From Acidocella facilis ATCC 35904 (GTDB lineage Bacteria > Pseudomonadota > Alphaproteobacteria > Acetobacterales > Acetobacteraceae), in contig NZ_JHYG01000005.1 of assembly GCF_000687875.1 (NCBI RefSeq), positions 124,001 to 188,000 on the forward strand: DNA of 64,000 bases. The letters are read 5' to 3'. Numbering within the stretch: position 1 is the stretch's first letter; each line of letters starts with the position of its first letter. Below, in pieces: positions 24,671 through 34,042 of this stretch. The position numbers and the translations under genes were made by a program. The notes beneath the pieces are model-generated. The model saw nothing but the letters and a program-made list of their open reading frames with translations, was not told the origin of the DNA and made no database searches.

Positions 24671-24961
24671 ATGTCAGGTTTTCAAGGCCCCGATGAAGAG
24701 TTTGAAGCTGGTGGCGCCCGCGCTTCGGGTGGCACGCCGCGCTATAGCCGCCGCCTGTCGGACAAGATTCTGCTCGCCTTCCGTCATGCCTGCGATCAAG
24801 GCGATTACGAAATCGCCGAGCAGCTGCTGCGGATTCTTGAATCGATGCTGACCCGACGCACGGTTCCGCCGGATTCCAACCGCCGCAAGAGCATCGAGAG
24901 CCTGGTGGCGGCGCATGAGCGCCTCTGGCATCTGCGCCATCCGGACGAAGCCGTCGCCTGA
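24671..24961 (+). CDS. Conserved-type hypothetical protein, 96 residues
   Basis: I cannot assign a function. The protein starts with a flexible acidic and glycine-rich part (FQGPDEEFEAGGARASGG) and continues as a helical hairpin (LSDKILLAFRHACDQGDYEIAEQLLRILESML), which looks like a single TPR-like helix pair. It ends with another helix (RRKSIESLVAAHERLWHLR). Proteins of this form are common in the alphaproteobacteria. It follows a structured leader and converges with the DUF6134 gene. Confidence 0.72.
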   Translation: MSGFQGPDEEFEAGGARASGGTPRYSRRLSDKILLAFRHACDQGDYEIAEQLLRILESMLTRRTVPPDSNRRKSIESLVAAHERLWHLRHPDEAVA

Positions 24962-24973
24962 CCGGCCGCCCGC

Positions 24974-25654
24974 TCAGGCGACGTATTTGCGGAACATCTC
25001 GTAGCCATCGACGTGAAAGGCCAGGCCGGACCATTGGTTCCGCTGGTCGTACCAGATGCTGAGATGCAGCTTCCCGGTAACGTCGAAACGCTGTGCGAGA
25101 ATGGTGCCGCCATTCGCGTCCGGTAGCTTGTTCCAGCCCGGCGAATTCACGATGGCCGGGTAGTGCCGCCCGGTTTCCACGTTCAGAATCATCGCCTGCA
25201 GCATGGCGCGGTTCCAGTAGGTGAGCGGCAGCATCGGCGGTGTGCCGGTATATTGATAATCCCCTGCCTTGGTCGCCTGCACCGCGAAGCCGCCGGGAAT
25301 CGGGCTCGCCTGCACCGAAAGCAGCGTGCCGTTATGGTTCACCTGGCTCTGCAGCCCGACAAACGCATTACCCCGCCATTGCTCCACGGCATGGCCGCGA
25401 TAGCGAAACACCGGAATCCCGGCGATGGTCACCACCATATCCGCCTGGATATCCACCTTCAGCCCATCGCCATCATGGGTGAATGTCATCAATTGTTCAC
25501 CGATCGGCGAACCATTGCGCAGAATCTGAAACCGCATCTGCCCGCTGGGCGGCACCGGCAGGGCGGAGGCGGCTTGCGCCGGCGCCCATGGGGCCGCCGT
25601 CAACGCCGCTGCCCCCGCCAGAAATCCACGCCGCTCCAGCCTGCCTTGCATCAT
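24974..25654 (-). CDS. DUF6134-family secreted protein
   Basis: The 226-residue protein has a signal sequence with a twin-arginine look (LERRGFLAGAAALTAAPWAPAQA), so export by the Tat route is plausible. The mature part is mainly beta-strand (MRFQILRNGSPIGEQLMTF, VDIQADMVVTIAGIPVFRYRGHAVEQWRG), typical of DUF6134, whose function is unknown. The start MMQGRLERRG at 25654 places the twin arginines near the N-terminus; longer frames only add unlikely sequence. It converges with the small gene before it and diverges from the sixA-like gene. Confidence 0.72.
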   Translation of the reverse strand: MMQGRLERRGFLAGAAALTAAPWAPAQAASALPVPPSGQMRFQILRNGSPIGEQLMTFTHDGDGLKVDIQADMVVTIAGIPVFRYRGHAVEQWRGNAFVGLQSQVNHNGTLLSVQASPIPGGFAVQATKAGDYQYTGTPPMLPLTYWNRAMLQAMILNVETGRHYPAIVNSPGWNKLPDANGGTILAQRFDVTGKLHLSIWYDQRNQWSGLAFHVDGYEMFRKYVA

Positions 25655-25733
25655 GCGCGTCTGCACTCCGTCCGGTTCATTTGCCGCCTGAGATAGGGGC
25701 GACAGCGCCCTTTTACCATGGCACAATCGCCCC

Positions 25734-26255
25734 ATGCACCAGCTGATTCTCCTTCGCCACGCCAAGGCCGCACCGCAGGCCGAGGGCCAGTCCGACCATG
25801 ACCGCGCCCTTACCGAGACCGGGCGCGAGGCGGCGCGGCGTGTCGGTGCCGCCATGCGCCGCGCCGGGCTGGCGCCAGAGGTGGTGCTGGTCTCCACCGC
25901 CACCCGCACCCAGCAGACGCTGGAAGGGCTGGAGGATGCGACGGTCTGGGATGAATGGCCGAATATCGACCAACTGCCGCAGCTCTATATGGCCACCCCG
26001 CCGCAGATTTTGAACACGCTGCGCGACCTGCCAGAGACGGTGCGCAGCGCCATCGTCATCGGCCATAATCCCGGCCTGCACGAGCTGGCGCTGAGCCTGG
26101 CAGGGGAGAGCCGGGCGGATGCCACGCTGGCGCGGATCGATGCCGGCTACCCCACCGCCAGCCTCTCGGAATTCCTGGTCACCAGCAGCTGGCGCCAGCT
26201 CGGCCCCGGCACATCCAGCCTCAAACGCTTCCTGCTGGCCAAGGACCTGGCATAA
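25734..26255 (+). CDS. sixA: Histidine phosphatase, SixA-like
   Basis: The 173-residue protein starts with LILLRHAKAAP, where the histidine of RHA is the phosphate acceptor. It also shows STATRTQQTLEGL and AIVIGHNPGLHELAL, the other conserved parts of the histidine phosphatase superfamily. SixA removes phosphate from histidine-containing phosphotransfer domains; many relatives act on small molecules, so the substrate is open. The gene stands alone between a divergent DUF6134 gene and a convergent MFS gene. Confidence 0.84.
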   Translation: MHQLILLRHAKAAPQAEGQSDHDRALTETGREAARRVGAAMRRAGLAPEVVLVSTATRTQQTLEGLEDATVWDEWPNIDQLPQLYMATPPQILNTLRDLPETVRSAIVIGHNPGLHELALSLAGESRADATLARIDAGYPTASLSEFLVTSSWRQLGPGTSSLKRFLLAKDLA

Positions 26256-26299
26256 CGAAGGTTTCGGGGGCATCCGCGCCGCGGCCCCCGACTTTCATT

Positions 26300-27733
26300 T
26301 CACCCTGCCCGATGCCCGGTCAGCGCATCTCCGGCATCGCGCGGCAGCCGCGCGCAAAGCGGCGAGGCCAGCAGCGCCACCAGGCTGACCACGATGAAAG
26401 CGATATCGTAATCGCTGAGGCTGGGTGTGGCGTGCCCGGTCAGGAAGCTGGAAATCTCCAGGCTCGCCGCCCCCACCACCACCCCCATCGTCAAGGAGAG
26501 CTGCTGCACGGTGGTGTAGAGCGTGGTCGCGGCGGACATGCGCGGGCGCGGAATATCGCCATAGGCGATCACGTTATAGGCGGTGAATTCCAGCGAGCGG
26601 AAAATACCGGCCACCAGCAGCACCAGCGCCATCAGCCAGGCCGGCCAGGCCGGCGAGAACAGGGCGCTTGCCGCCAGCATCAGCGTCGCCGCCACCCCGT
26701 TCCAGATCAGCACCGAACGGAAGCCGAAGCGGGTCAGCAGCGGCGTCGCGGCCGGCTTCATCGCAATCGCCCCGGCGGCGGAGGCGAAGGTGATCATGCC
26801 GCTCTGCAAGGGGGTTTTGCCGAAGCCCAGCTGCAGCATCAGCGGCAGCAGAAACGGCACCGCCCCTACCGCCACCCGGAAGAAGGTGCCGGCGGTCAGC
26901 GAAATCGAGAAGGTCGGCACCCGGAACAGCGAGAAATCCAGGATCGGATTGGCGGCGTTGCGGGCGTGGCGCCAATAGCCAAGGCAGGCCAGGATACCGA
27001 GCAGGAAGGCAAGCAGCGTCCAGGGCAGCGGGATCAGCCCGCGCCCGATCGTCTCCATGCCGATCATCAGGAAGGCCATCGCCGCACCGGAGAACAGCAG
27101 CCCCAGACGATCGAGCTGCCCGCCTCGCCCCTCCTCGCGCACATCGGGAATGAACATCGACACCGCGATGGCGCCGGCAATGCCGATCGGCACATTGATG
27201 TCGAACACCCAGCGCCAGGAGGCGACGGAGACGATCAGCCCGCCCAAGGGCGGCCCCAGCACCGGGCCGAGCAGCGCCGGCACGGTCAACCAGGCCATCG
27301 CCGCCACCATCTGGCTGCGGCTGACCGAGCGCAGCAGCAATAGCCGCCCCACCGGCAGCATCATCGCCCCGCCCAGCCCCTGCACCACCCGCGCCGCCAC
27401 CAGCACCAGCAAACTCGGCGCGATGCCGCAAAATACCGAGCCGAGGGTGAAGATGATCACCGCCGCGCGAAACACCTGCCGCGCCCCGAACCGGTCCGCC
27501 ACCCAGCCCGAGGCCGGCACGAACACCGAAAGCGCGATGAGATAGGAGGTGACCGAGACGCTCATATAAAGCGGATCGATGTGAAAGCTTTTCGCCATCG
27601 CCGGCAGCGCCGTGGTGACCACGGTCGAATCCAGATTTTGCATGAACAAGGCCACGGCGATGATGATCGCCGTGGTCCGCATGCGTTTGGTGGGAACCTC
27701 CGGCTCGGCCTCCTGCTCGATCTCGCTGCTCAT
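26300..27733 (-). CDS. MFS multidrug-type exporter, DHA2-like
   Basis: The 477-residue membrane protein has 12-14 predicted helices. It opens with [25 protein letters not shown], the signature of helix 1 in DHA2 drug-proton antiporters, then motif A in [18 protein letters not shown] and motif C-like [15 protein letters not shown] in helix 5. These proteins expel drugs or other compounds using the proton gradient. The substrate is unknown. Its start overlaps the Trm112-type stop by four bases, so the two genes are probably co-transcribed. Confidence 0.87.
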   Translation of the reverse strand: MSSEIEQEAEPEVPTKRMRTTAIIIAVALFMQNLDSTVVTTALPAMAKSFHIDPLYMSVSVTSYLIALSVFVPASGWVADRFGARQVFRAAVIIFTLGSVFCGIAPSLLVLVAARVVQGLGGAMMLPVGRLLLLRSVSRSQMVAAMAWLTVPALLGPVLGPPLGGLIVSVASWRWVFDINVPIGIAGAIAVSMFIPDVREEGRGGQLDRLGLLFSGAAMAFLMIGMETIGRGLIPLPWTLLAFLLGILACLGYWRHARNAANPILDFSLFRVPTFSISLTAGTFFRVAVGAVPFLLPLMLQLGFGKTPLQSGMITFASAAGAIAMKPAATPLLTRFGFRSVLIWNGVAATLMLAASALFSPAWPAWLMALVLLVAGIFRSLEFTAYNVIAYGDIPRPRMSAATTLYTTVQQLSLTMGVVVGAASLEISSFLTGHATPSLSDYDIAFIVVSLVALLASPLCARLPRDAGDALTGHRAG

Positions 27734-27924
27734 GGATCGAGCGGCCTCGCCTCCTCCGCCAGCATCACCGGAATGCCATCGCGAATCGGGTAGGCCAGCC
27801 GGGCTTTTTCGCTCACCAGCTCCTGGCGGGCCCGGTCATAGGTCAGCGGCCCGCGCGTCACCGGGCAGACCAGCATTTCCAACAGGCGCGGGTCGATCCC
27901 CGGCTCATCCGCTTCAACACTCAT
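27730..27924 (-). CDS. Trm112-family small protein
   Basis: The 64-residue protein has the core [17 protein letters not shown] and [20 protein letters not shown], diagnostic of the Trm112/YcaR family. Eukaryotic members activate methyltransferases, while the bacterial role is unclear. Only one of the usual zinc cysteines is seen, so metal binding is doubtful. It lies between the LON-domain gene and the MFS gene, on the same strand and closely spaced. Confidence 0.85.
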   Translation of the reverse strand: MSVEADEPGIDPRLLEMLVCPVTRGPLTYDRARQELVSEKARLAYPIRDGIPVMLAEEARPLDP

Positions 27925-27930
27925 CCCACC

Positions 27931-28602
27931 TCAACTCGCTTTCGGCGTTTGATCCTGTCCCGGCCCGCCATCGAAGGCGTCGATCTCCAGCAAGGCGCGC
28001 AAGGCCTCCGCGCGCTGCGCCGCGTCACGGGCTTCCAGTAAAGCCTGCTTTTCCTCAGGCGAAAACGGGCAAGCCATGCAGAGCGAGGTGACCAGGGCCG
28101 CGTCGCTCATCTGGCCGATCGCCTCCCAGTTCGCCTCCACCTGCGCCGCGGCGAAATAACGGCCCAGCGCATCCAGCAAAATCTGCCGGGGGAATGGCAG
28201 CGGGAGCGGCTCGGGCGAGAGATCCGCCGCATAGCCGGCCAGCCCCGCCTGCACCCGCCGATAGCCCCGGCGCAGGCCGGTCTCCTCAACGATGGTGAAG
28301 CGGATCACACCGGTCAACGCGATCAGATAGCGCCCGTCATCGGTTTCCTCGAAACTGGAAATCCGCCCCAGGCAGCCGGTGCGGTACAGGCCGGGGCCGG
28401 TCTCGCCCTGCGCCAGCCGCCGATCCGGCTGCACCATGCCGAAATAGCGCCCCTGCCCCAGCGCATCCTCGACCATCGCCAGATAGCGCGGCTCGAAAAT
28501 ATTCAGCGGCAACTGCCCGCCGGGCAGCAGCAGCGCCCCGGGCAGGGGAAACACCGGGAACTCCTCCGGCAGATCCTCAAGGCGGGGCATGATGATCGCC
28601 AT
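27931..28602 (-). CDS. LON-substrate-binding-domain protein
   Basis: The 223-residue protein consists of a LON N-terminal-type domain only. FPLPGALLLPGGQLPLNIFEPRYLAMVEDAL at the start and GCLGRISSFEETDDGRYLIALTGVIRF are the family signature. It lacks the ATPase and protease parts, as in other stand-alone members. The role is unknown, probably in protein binding. It starts directly after the stop of the CnoX-like gene and is followed after six bases by the Trm112-type gene. The gene order (thioredoxin-TPR, LON domain, Trm112) is common in alphaproteobacteria. Confidence 0.88.
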   Translation of the reverse strand: MAIIMPRLEDLPEEFPVFPLPGALLLPGGQLPLNIFEPRYLAMVEDALGQGRYFGMVQPDRRLAQGETGPGLYRTGCLGRISSFEETDDGRYLIALTGVIRFTIVEETGLRRGYRRVQAGLAGYAADLSPEPLPLPFPRQILLDALGRYFAAAQVEANWEAIGQMSDAALVTSLCMACPFSPEEKQALLEARDAAQRAEALRALLEIDAFDGGPGQDQTPKAS

Positions 28603-29541
28603 TCAGCTGAACAACAGCGCAGAGAGCTTGCGCCGGGCCGCCATCGTCGCCGGGTCGTCCATGCCCCAGGCCTCGAAGAATTTCAGCAGCTGCAGCCGCG
28701 CCCCGTCCTCGTGCCAGGCGCGGTCGCGCCTGATGATCTCCAGCAGCGCCGAGGCCGCCTCGGCGCGGGCGTCACTGGCGTTCAGCGCCGTCGCCAGCTC
28801 GTAACGCGCCTCATGATCGTCCGGGTTCGCGGCCAGACGCTGCTCCAGCCCGGCCATGGCGGACTGCGCCTGCCGGCCTTCCTGCGCCAGGGTCAAAGCG
28901 GCGCGCGCGCCGGTGATCTCGGCATGATTGGCCAAGGCTGGCGGCACTTGGCCCAGCAGCTCCTGCGCCTGTGCTTCCTCGCCCATCGCCAGCAACGCGC
29001 GCACCAGCCCGCCCCAGGCCTCTGGCTTGTCCTGCGTTTCCTGCAGAGCAGCCCCGAAATATTGCGCCGCCGCCTCGGCCTGGCCCTGCTCCAGCAGCGC
29101 CTTGCCCTCGGCGATCAGTTCCTCACCCGGCGCCGCGCTGCCTGCCAGCTTCAGCAACCCCTCGACGAAGCGCTTCAGCTCGCTCTCCGGCACAGCACCC
29201 GAGAACGTGTCGGCGATCTGCCCCTGCCAGAACGCCACCACCGTCGGCACCGATTGCAGCGGCAGCCCCATGCGGGTGAGCTGGCCGACCAGGGCCTGGT
29301 TCTGATCGACATCGATCTTCACCAGCCGCACCCGCCCGGCCTGCGCGGTGACCACCCGCTCCAGCGCCGGGGTCAGAGTCTTGCACGGGCCGCACCAAGT
29401 CGCCCAGAAATCCACCAGCACCGGCAGCTCACGCGACGCCTCGATGACATCGGCCATGAAATTCGCCTGGTCGCCATCGATGATGAAAGGCGCGGCCCCG
29501 GCCGGCTGCGCGCTGGGCGCGTCGTTGAACAGCGTGCTCAT
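28603..29541 (-). CDS. cnoX: Thioredoxin-TPR protein, CnoX (YbbN)-like
   Basis: The 312-residue protein has an N-terminal thioredoxin fold with active site ATWCGPCKTL at about residues 49-58 and a C-terminal half of TPR-like helices (residues 125-300). This architecture is that of CnoX, a chaperedoxin that protects proteins from oxidation and passes them to GroEL/DnaK. The intact CGPC suggests redox activity, unlike the E. coli protein. The ATG at 29541 is chosen because the upstream frame only translates tRNA sequence. It heads the operon with the LON-domain and Trm112 genes. Confidence 0.87.
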   Translation of the reverse strand: MSTLFNDAPSAQPAGAAPFIIDGDQANFMADVIEASRELPVLVDFWATWCGPCKTLTPALERVVTAQAGRVRLVKIDVDQNQALVGQLTRMGLPLQSVPTVVAFWQGQIADTFSGAVPESELKRFVEGLLKLAGSAAPGEELIAEGKALLEQGQAEAAAQYFGAALQETQDKPEAWGGLVRALLAMGEEAQAQELLGQVPPALANHAEITGARAALTLAQEGRQAQSAMAGLEQRLAANPDDHEARYELATALNASDARAEAASALLEIIRRDRAWHEDGARLQLLKFFEAWGMDDPATMAARRKLSALLFS

Positions 29542-29687
29542 GATCTGCTTCCGTCTCAATGTTTCCTGGCTCATATATATAGGATGCGTCGGCGGCCTCC
29601 CACCCCAAAGCGCGACACCCGGCGAAACCCGTTTTCGCCCGCTTGCAATCCCCCGCGCCTGCCTATAAAGAGCCTCCCACGCCGCGA

Positions 29688-29762
29688 GCGGGCGTAGCTC
29701 AGGGGTAGAGCACAACCTTGCCAAGGTTGGGGTCGAGGGTTCGAATCCCTTCGCCCGCTCCA
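29688..29762 (+). tRNA. tRNA-Gly(GCC), copy 1
   Basis: A 75-nt cloverleaf with acceptor GCGGGCG/CGCCCGC, discriminator T and encoded CCA. The anticodon stem ACCTT/AAGGT around GCC reads GGC and GGT codons. The T arm is AGGG-TTCGAAT-CCCT. Confidence 0.97.
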
Positions 29763-29784
29763 ATTAAACCGGTGTCTGTAGCGC

Positions 29785-29859
29785 GCGGGCGTAGCTCAGG
29801 GGTAGAGCACAACCTTGCCAAGGTTGGGGTCGAGGGTTCGAATCCCTTCGCCCGCTCCA
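29785..29859 (+). tRNA. tRNA-Gly(GCC), copy 2
   Basis: This is identical over all 75 nt to the copy that begins 97 bases upstream. The two are separated by 22 bases and were produced by tandem duplication; they are probably processed from one transcript. Confidence 0.97.
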
Positions 29860-29938
29860 GATCCGATTATTCCTACATTTTCGCAAGACCCATCGCCACG
29901 CCCTTGACGAAAACGGGACGAAACGGCTTCTACGTGCC

Positions 29939-30103
29939 ATGAAGGCGCCCACCCCTCCCGCCCGGACCGAGAAAACCGAAGCCGCACACCGCGCCCGCGC
30001 GGAGGCCAAGGCAGCCGCGCTGCGCGCCAATCTCGCCCGCCGCAAGGCCCAGGCCCGCGCCAAACCCGCCGACGACAAGAAGGACGAACCCGCATGCCCG
30101 TGA
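29939..30103 (+). CDS. Small basic Ala-rich protein overlapping dcd
   Basis: This 54-residue reading frame ([20 protein letters not shown] and on) is rich in Ala, Arg and Lys and probably forms one long charged helix. Its end overlaps the dcd start by 10 bases, so translation may be coupled. I do not recognise the family. No strong ribosome site is visible before its ATG. The coding claim rests on the overlap and on biased third-base use. Confidence 0.5.
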   Translation: MKAPTPPARTEKTEAAHRARAEAKAAALRANLARRKAQARAKPADDKKDEPACP

Positions 30104-30648
30104 TGCCCGACCATTGGATCCGCCAACAGGCGATGGAGAAGGGCATGATCGAGCCTTTCGTGGAAAGCCAGAAGCGCGACGGCGTCGTCTCCTACGGCCT
30201 CTCCTCCTATGGCTATGACGCGCGCTGCTCGGAGAATTTCAAGGTCTTCACCAATGTCGATTCGGCCATCGTCGACCCGAAAGCCTTCAGCCCGGCCAGC
30301 TTTGTCGACCGCACCGGCCCGGTCTGCATCATCCCGCCCAACAGCTTCGCGCTGACCAACACGGTGGAATATTTCCGCATCCCGCGGGATGTGCTGGTGA
30401 TCTGCCTCGGCAAATCCACCTATGCGCGCTGCGGCATCATCGTGAATGTCACCCCGCTGGAGCCGGAATGGGAAGGCCAGGTGACCATCGAGATCTCCAA
30501 CACCACCCCGCTGCCGGCGAAAATCTACGCTGGCGAGGGCATCTGCCAGTTCCTCTTCCTCAAGGGCGACAGCCCCTGTGAGATCTCCTACGCCGACAAG
30601 GCGGGCAAATATATGGGCCAGCGCGGCGTGTCGCTGCCGAGGATGTAA
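30094..30648 (+). CDS. dcd: dCTP deaminase
   Basis: The 184-residue protein matches the Dcd family from end to end. [24 protein letters not shown] is near the start, and the substrate-binding core is [24 protein letters not shown], followed by [19 protein letters not shown]. It deaminates dCTP to dUTP in thymidine nucleotide supply. It is followed after nine bases by murA on the same strand. An alternative start at 30103 (second Met) is possible. Confidence 0.95.
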   Translation: MPVMPDHWIRQQAMEKGMIEPFVESQKRDGVVSYGLSSYGYDARCSENFKVFTNVDSAIVDPKAFSPASFVDRTGPVCIIPPNSFALTNTVEYFRIPRDVLVICLGKSTYARCGIIVNVTPLEPEWEGQVTIEISNTTPLPAKIYAGEGICQFLFLKGDSPCEISYADKAGKYMGQRGVSLPRM

Positions 30649-30657
30649 GTTCAGACC

Positions 30658-31908
30658 ATGGATTCGATTCGTATAACCGGCGGCGTGCCGCTCTCCGGCA
30701 CCATCGCCATTTCCGGCGCCAAGAACGCCGCCCTGCCGCTGATGACCTGCGGCCTGCTCACCGATGAGCGGCTGGTGCTCTCCAATGTCGCCAAACTGGC
30801 CGACATCGCCACGATGTCCGAGCTGCTGGCCCAGCACGGCATCGAAGTGACGCACGCCGGGCGCGATGTCACCCTCGGCGGCAAGATCACCAATACCGAG
30901 GCGCCCTACGAGATCGTGCGCAAGATGCGCGCCTCCTTCCTGGTGCTGGGCCCGCTGCTGGCCCGCCTCGGCCAGGCCCGCGTCTCGCTGCCCGGCGGCT
31001 GCGGCATCGGCACCCGCCCGGTCGATCTCCACCTGAAAGGGCTGGAGGCGATGGGCGCTTCCATCGAGCTCGATGGCGGTTACGTCGAAGCGCGCGCGCC
31101 CAAGGGGTTGAAGGGGGCGGAAATCGTCTTCCCCTTCGTCTCCGTCGGCGCCACCGAGAACCTGCTGATGGCCGCCTCCCTGGCCGATGGCATCACGGTG
31201 CTGAAAAACGCCGCCCGCGAGCCGGAAATCACCGATCTCGCGAAATGCCTGATCGCCATGGGCGCCAAAATCGAGGGGCTGGAGACCGACACCCTGACCA
31301 TCCACGGTGTCACCAGCCTGCACGGCGCCCACCATGACATCCTGCCCGACCGCATCGAGACCGGCACCTATGCCTGTGCCGCCGCCATCACCGGCGGCGA
31401 TGTGTTCCTGGAAAACGCCCGCGCCTCCGACCTCGGCGCCGTGCTCACCGCGCTCAACGAAGCCGGTGTCATCATCACCGAAGCCGAAAACGGCTTCCGC
31501 GTCACCCGCGCCAACGGGCTGCACGGAGTCGATGTCACCACCGAGCCCTTCCCCGGCTTCCCCACCGACATGCAGGCCCAGTTCATGGCGCTGATGACGG
31601 TCGCCGACGGCGCCTCGCTGATCACCGAAAACATCTTCGAAAACCGCTTCATGCACGTGCAGGAGCTCAGCCGCATGGGCGCCAAAATCAACATCCAAGG
31701 CTCCTCCGCCATCGTCCGCGGCGTCAAGCATCTCACCGGCGCCCCGGTCATGGCCACCGATCTGCGCGCCTCCTTCTCCCTCGTCCTCGCCGCCCTGGCC
31801 GCACAAGGCGAAACCACCATCTCCCGCGTCTATCACCTCGACCGCGGCTACGAAGCCGTCGAAGCCAAACTCGCCGCCTGCGGCGCACGGATCCAACGGC
31901 TGGTCTGA
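30658..31908 (+). CDS. murA: UDP-N-acetylglucosamine 1-carboxyvinyltransferase
   Basis: The 416-residue enzyme makes the first committed step of peptidoglycan synthesis by adding enolpyruvate to UDP-GlcNAc. The early [12 protein letters not shown] holds the catalytic Lys and Asn. The loop [16 protein letters not shown] has Cys115, the residue attacked by fosfomycin, so sensitivity is expected on this basis. The repeated inside-out fold is complete through [19 protein letters not shown]. It is in line with dcd and followed by a row of hairpins. Confidence 0.96.
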   Translation: MDSIRITGGVPLSGTIAISGAKNAALPLMTCGLLTDERLVLSNVAKLADIATMSELLAQHGIEVTHAGRDVTLGGKITNTEAPYEIVRKMRASFLVLGPLLARLGQARVSLPGGCGIGTRPVDLHLKGLEAMGASIELDGGYVEARAPKGLKGAEIVFPFVSVGATENLLMAASLADGITVLKNAAREPEITDLAKCLIAMGAKIEGLETDTLTIHGVTSLHGAHHDILPDRIETGTYACAAAITGGDVFLENARASDLGAVLTALNEAGVIITEAENGFRVTRANGLHGVDVTTEPFPGFPTDMQAQFMALMTVADGASLITENIFENRFMHVQELSRMGAKINIQGSSAIVRGVKHLTGAPVMATDLRASFSLVLAALAAQGETTISRVYHLDRGYEAVEAKLAACGARIQRLV

Positions 31909-31927
31909 AGACGGGGGACGGGGCAAC

Positions 31928-32129
31928 CCAGGGGGCGCCGCCCCCTGGACCCCCGCCAAGGGCCGGAAGGCCCTTGGAACCCACCCGGGTCTGGAAAAGG
32001 GAGGGCCATCCCTCCGCCAGCGCTCGTCACAGCACCTTGCCGGCCCTCCCTTTTCCAGACCCGAATTGATGGGATCAAAGGGCCTCTCGGCCCTTTGCTG
32101 GGGGTTCTAGGGGGACAGCGTCCCCCTAG
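31928..32129. repeat. Row of five perfect hairpins between murA and copD
   Basis: Five palindromes fill the gap between two convergent genes. They are 31928-31935 with 31941-31948; 31956-31964 with 31969-31977; a 21-bp pair, 31987-32007 with 32042-32062; 32076-32084 with 32089-32097; and 32107-32116 with 32120-32129. All arms are exact. Such stacks act as two-way terminators or are remains of small dispersed repeats. Confidence 0.8.
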
Positions 32130-32137
32130 TCTGCCCC

Positions 32138-32998
32138 CTACCCCATCTCCATACCCGCCATCGCCGGCGGTGGCAGTTGCATCACCACGCCGGCGGCGGC
32201 GAGGAGGATGAGGCCGAGGGCGATTTCCCAGGCGATGGCGCGGCGCAGGGCTTTGCGGCTGGTGGGCAGGGTTGGGGTGAGGTGGAAGCGGTTGCGGGCG
32301 GCCAGGGCCAGCAGGCCAGCGAAGAGGACGGTTTTGAGCAGGGCGGTGGCGCCGTAGCCGGTGGTGAGAAAGGCGCTAAGATGACCGATCAGCAGCCAAT
32401 ATTGCAGGAAGGCGCTGGCCAGGATGAGGGCGACACAGATGAGGCCGAGGCGGGAATAGGCTTGCGCCAGGGCTTGCGGGGTATCTGAGCGGGCAACCGC
32501 CAGCGCCAATGCCGGCAGGGTGCCGAGCCAGCAGGCGGCGGCGCCGATATGCAGCAGCGAGAAGGCGAGCAGGGCATTGCCTTCGGGACCACCCATGGCG
32601 GCGCCATGGCCGAGCCAGGATTGCGCCAACACGCCCAGCCCGGCCAGCAGGGCGGCGACCCGCCAGCGCCCGGCCTGGGCGCAGAGCATGGCCAGCAGCA
32701 GCACGCCCATCCGTGCCAAGGTGAGCCAGCCAAAGCGCGTATAGCCCGCCACCAGCGGCAATGCGGCAAACACGCTGGCGGGAGCATTGGCGCTGGCGAA
32801 ATAGGCGGTTTGCAGCCAGAACCAGGCCGCTCCGCCGGCCAGCGCCAGGACGAATCCGGCCCAGGCCAGGCGTTTCAGCCCCGGCAGCGGCCCGAACAGG
32901 GCGGCGAAAAAAGCCGTGCCGAACGCCCCGAAATACCCGGCCAGATGCAGCCCCCGGCAGAGCCCGCGCAGGACCAGCCAGGCGCTGTCATCCATCAA
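32138..32998 (-). CDS. copD: CopD-family copper transport membrane protein
   Basis: The 286-residue protein has eight predicted membrane helices and the CopD domain in the second half (SLLHIGAAACWLGTLPALAL with the conserved His and Trp, then LLKTVLFAGLLALAARNRFHL). CopD takes copper across the inner membrane, receiving it from CopC. It overlaps the copC stop by four bases. The C-terminus is Met-rich (MAGMEMG), which may help bind copper. Confidence 0.87.
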   Translation of the reverse strand: MMDDSAWLVLRGLCRGLHLAGYFGAFGTAFFAALFGPLPGLKRLAWAGFVLALAGGAAWFWLQTAYFASANAPASVFAALPLVAGYTRFGWLTLARMGVLLLAMLCAQAGRWRVAALLAGLGVLAQSWLGHGAAMGGPEGNALLAFSLLHIGAAACWLGTLPALALAVARSDTPQALAQAYSRLGLICVALILASAFLQYWLLIGHLSAFLTTGYGATALLKTVLFAGLLALAARNRFHLTPTLPTSRKALRRAIAWEIALGLILLAAAGVVMQLPPPAMAGMEMG

Positions 32999-33357
32999 TT
33001 GGTGACGGTGAAGCTGAATTTGCCGTGGGTTTTATGGGTATCGACCGAGAGCGCGTGCCAATCGACGGTATATTTGCCGGCCATCTGCAAATGCAGCTTC
33101 ACGCTCAGCTCGTTCGGGTGGCCCGGCACGGTTTGCGGCGCGCCTTGCTCGGCATGCATGCCCATGCTGTCCAGCACGGTCACGGTGCAGAATTTCGGCT
33201 GCACGGCTTCGGTGAAGGTCAGCAGCAAGGCGGAGGTGCTGGGCGCCACCTTGGCCCCGGCGGCGGGGGTGGAGGCTTTCAGATGGGCATGGGCAAAAGC
33301 GGCCGGGGCGGCGGCCAGCATCAGGCTGGCGGCGGCGGCGAACAGAGACAGGCGCAT
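32995..33357 (-). CDS. copC: CopC-family periplasmic copper-binding protein
   Basis: The 120-residue protein has a signal peptide cut after AFAHA, so that the mature chain starts near HAHLKASTPAAG and its N-terminal histidine is available for Cu(II). Other likely ligands lie in VDWHALSVDTHKTHGKFSF. The beta-barrel core LLTFTEAVQPKFCTVTVLD is typical. It precedes copD on the same transcript. An upstream regulator is not seen. Confidence 0.88.
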   Translation of the reverse strand: MRLSLFAAAASLMLAAAPAAFAHAHLKASTPAAGAKVAPSTSALLLTFTEAVQPKFCTVTVLDSMGMHAEQGAPQTVPGHPNELSVKLHLQMAGKYTVDWHALSVDTHKTHGKFSFTVTN

Positions 33358-33471
33358 GATATCCTCCGAGACGAGATGACCTCGTCTCTAGAGCAAAGCC
33401 TCACACGTGGGAAGCTTCGCGTCCCAACCCGACTTAAAAATGCGTGGGAGGCGTCGCCTCCCACGGCGCGA

Positions 33472-34032
33472 TCAGAACATGTTCAGGACGCGCTGGAACA
33501 GCCCCGGATGCGCGGTGCTTTCCTGCGGGGTGCTGCCTTTCGTGGCGGGCTCGCCGAGGGCGGCGTTTTCCTGCAGGCGGCGCTGCTCGGCATCGGCATT
33601 CACCACGGCCGGCGCGTTCGGGTTGCTGCCCATCAGCTTGTCGACGAAATTGCCCGACTTGCTGGCGACGGCGGCGTTCTGGTTCACTTCGGCGCGGATA
33701 TTGCCCTGCGGCGTCGGCCCGGCCTGGTTCAGGAAAGCTTCACCGGCCGGCGAGATCTGCTGGGGCCCGGAGGGCAGCGCGTTGGAAGCGGAGATGATGT
33801 TCGCCCCCTGCTCGGCGGCATTCACCTGCTGCGTCGGCGGCTGGCCCGGATTCGGGGTCTGCAGCTGGCCCAGCTCCGGCGGCAGCGAGAGCGGCGGCAG
33901 CGTGCCTACCTGATAGGCATCGGGCGGATTGGCTTCCAGCCCGAAGCTCTTCTTCATGTTGTCGCTGCACCCGGCCAGCGCCAGAGCGAGCAGGATGGTC
34001 GACGGAACGGCAAGGGCGCTGCGTGTGATCAT
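33472..34032 (-). CDS. DUF3035 lipoprotein
   Basis: The 186-residue protein starts with a lipoprotein signal (ILLALALAGCSDNMKK; lipid-modified Cys in LAGC) and continues as a Pro-, Gln- and Asn-rich periplasmic domain typical of DUF3035. The function is not known. It sits right after lspA, which encodes the signal peptidase that matures such lipoproteins, a conserved alphaproteobacterial order. The ATG at 34032 puts the lipobox at a normal distance; an earlier start at 34068 would overlap lspA. Confidence 0.82.
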   Translation of the reverse strand: MITRSALAVPSTILLALALAGCSDNMKKSFGLEANPPDAYQVGTLPPLSLPPELGQLQTPNPGQPPTQQVNAAEQGANIISASNALPSGPQQISPAGEAFLNQAGPTPQGNIRAEVNQNAAVASKSGNFVDKLMGSNPNAPAVVNADAEQRRLQENAALGEPATKGSTPQESTAHPGLFQRVLNMF

Positions 34033-34042
34033 GGCTGTCTTC

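Noticed and set aside
29542-29763. N-terminal extension of the CnoX-like gene
   Set aside because: It begins MERAKGFEPSTPTLARLCST, the typical false translation of a tRNA gene.
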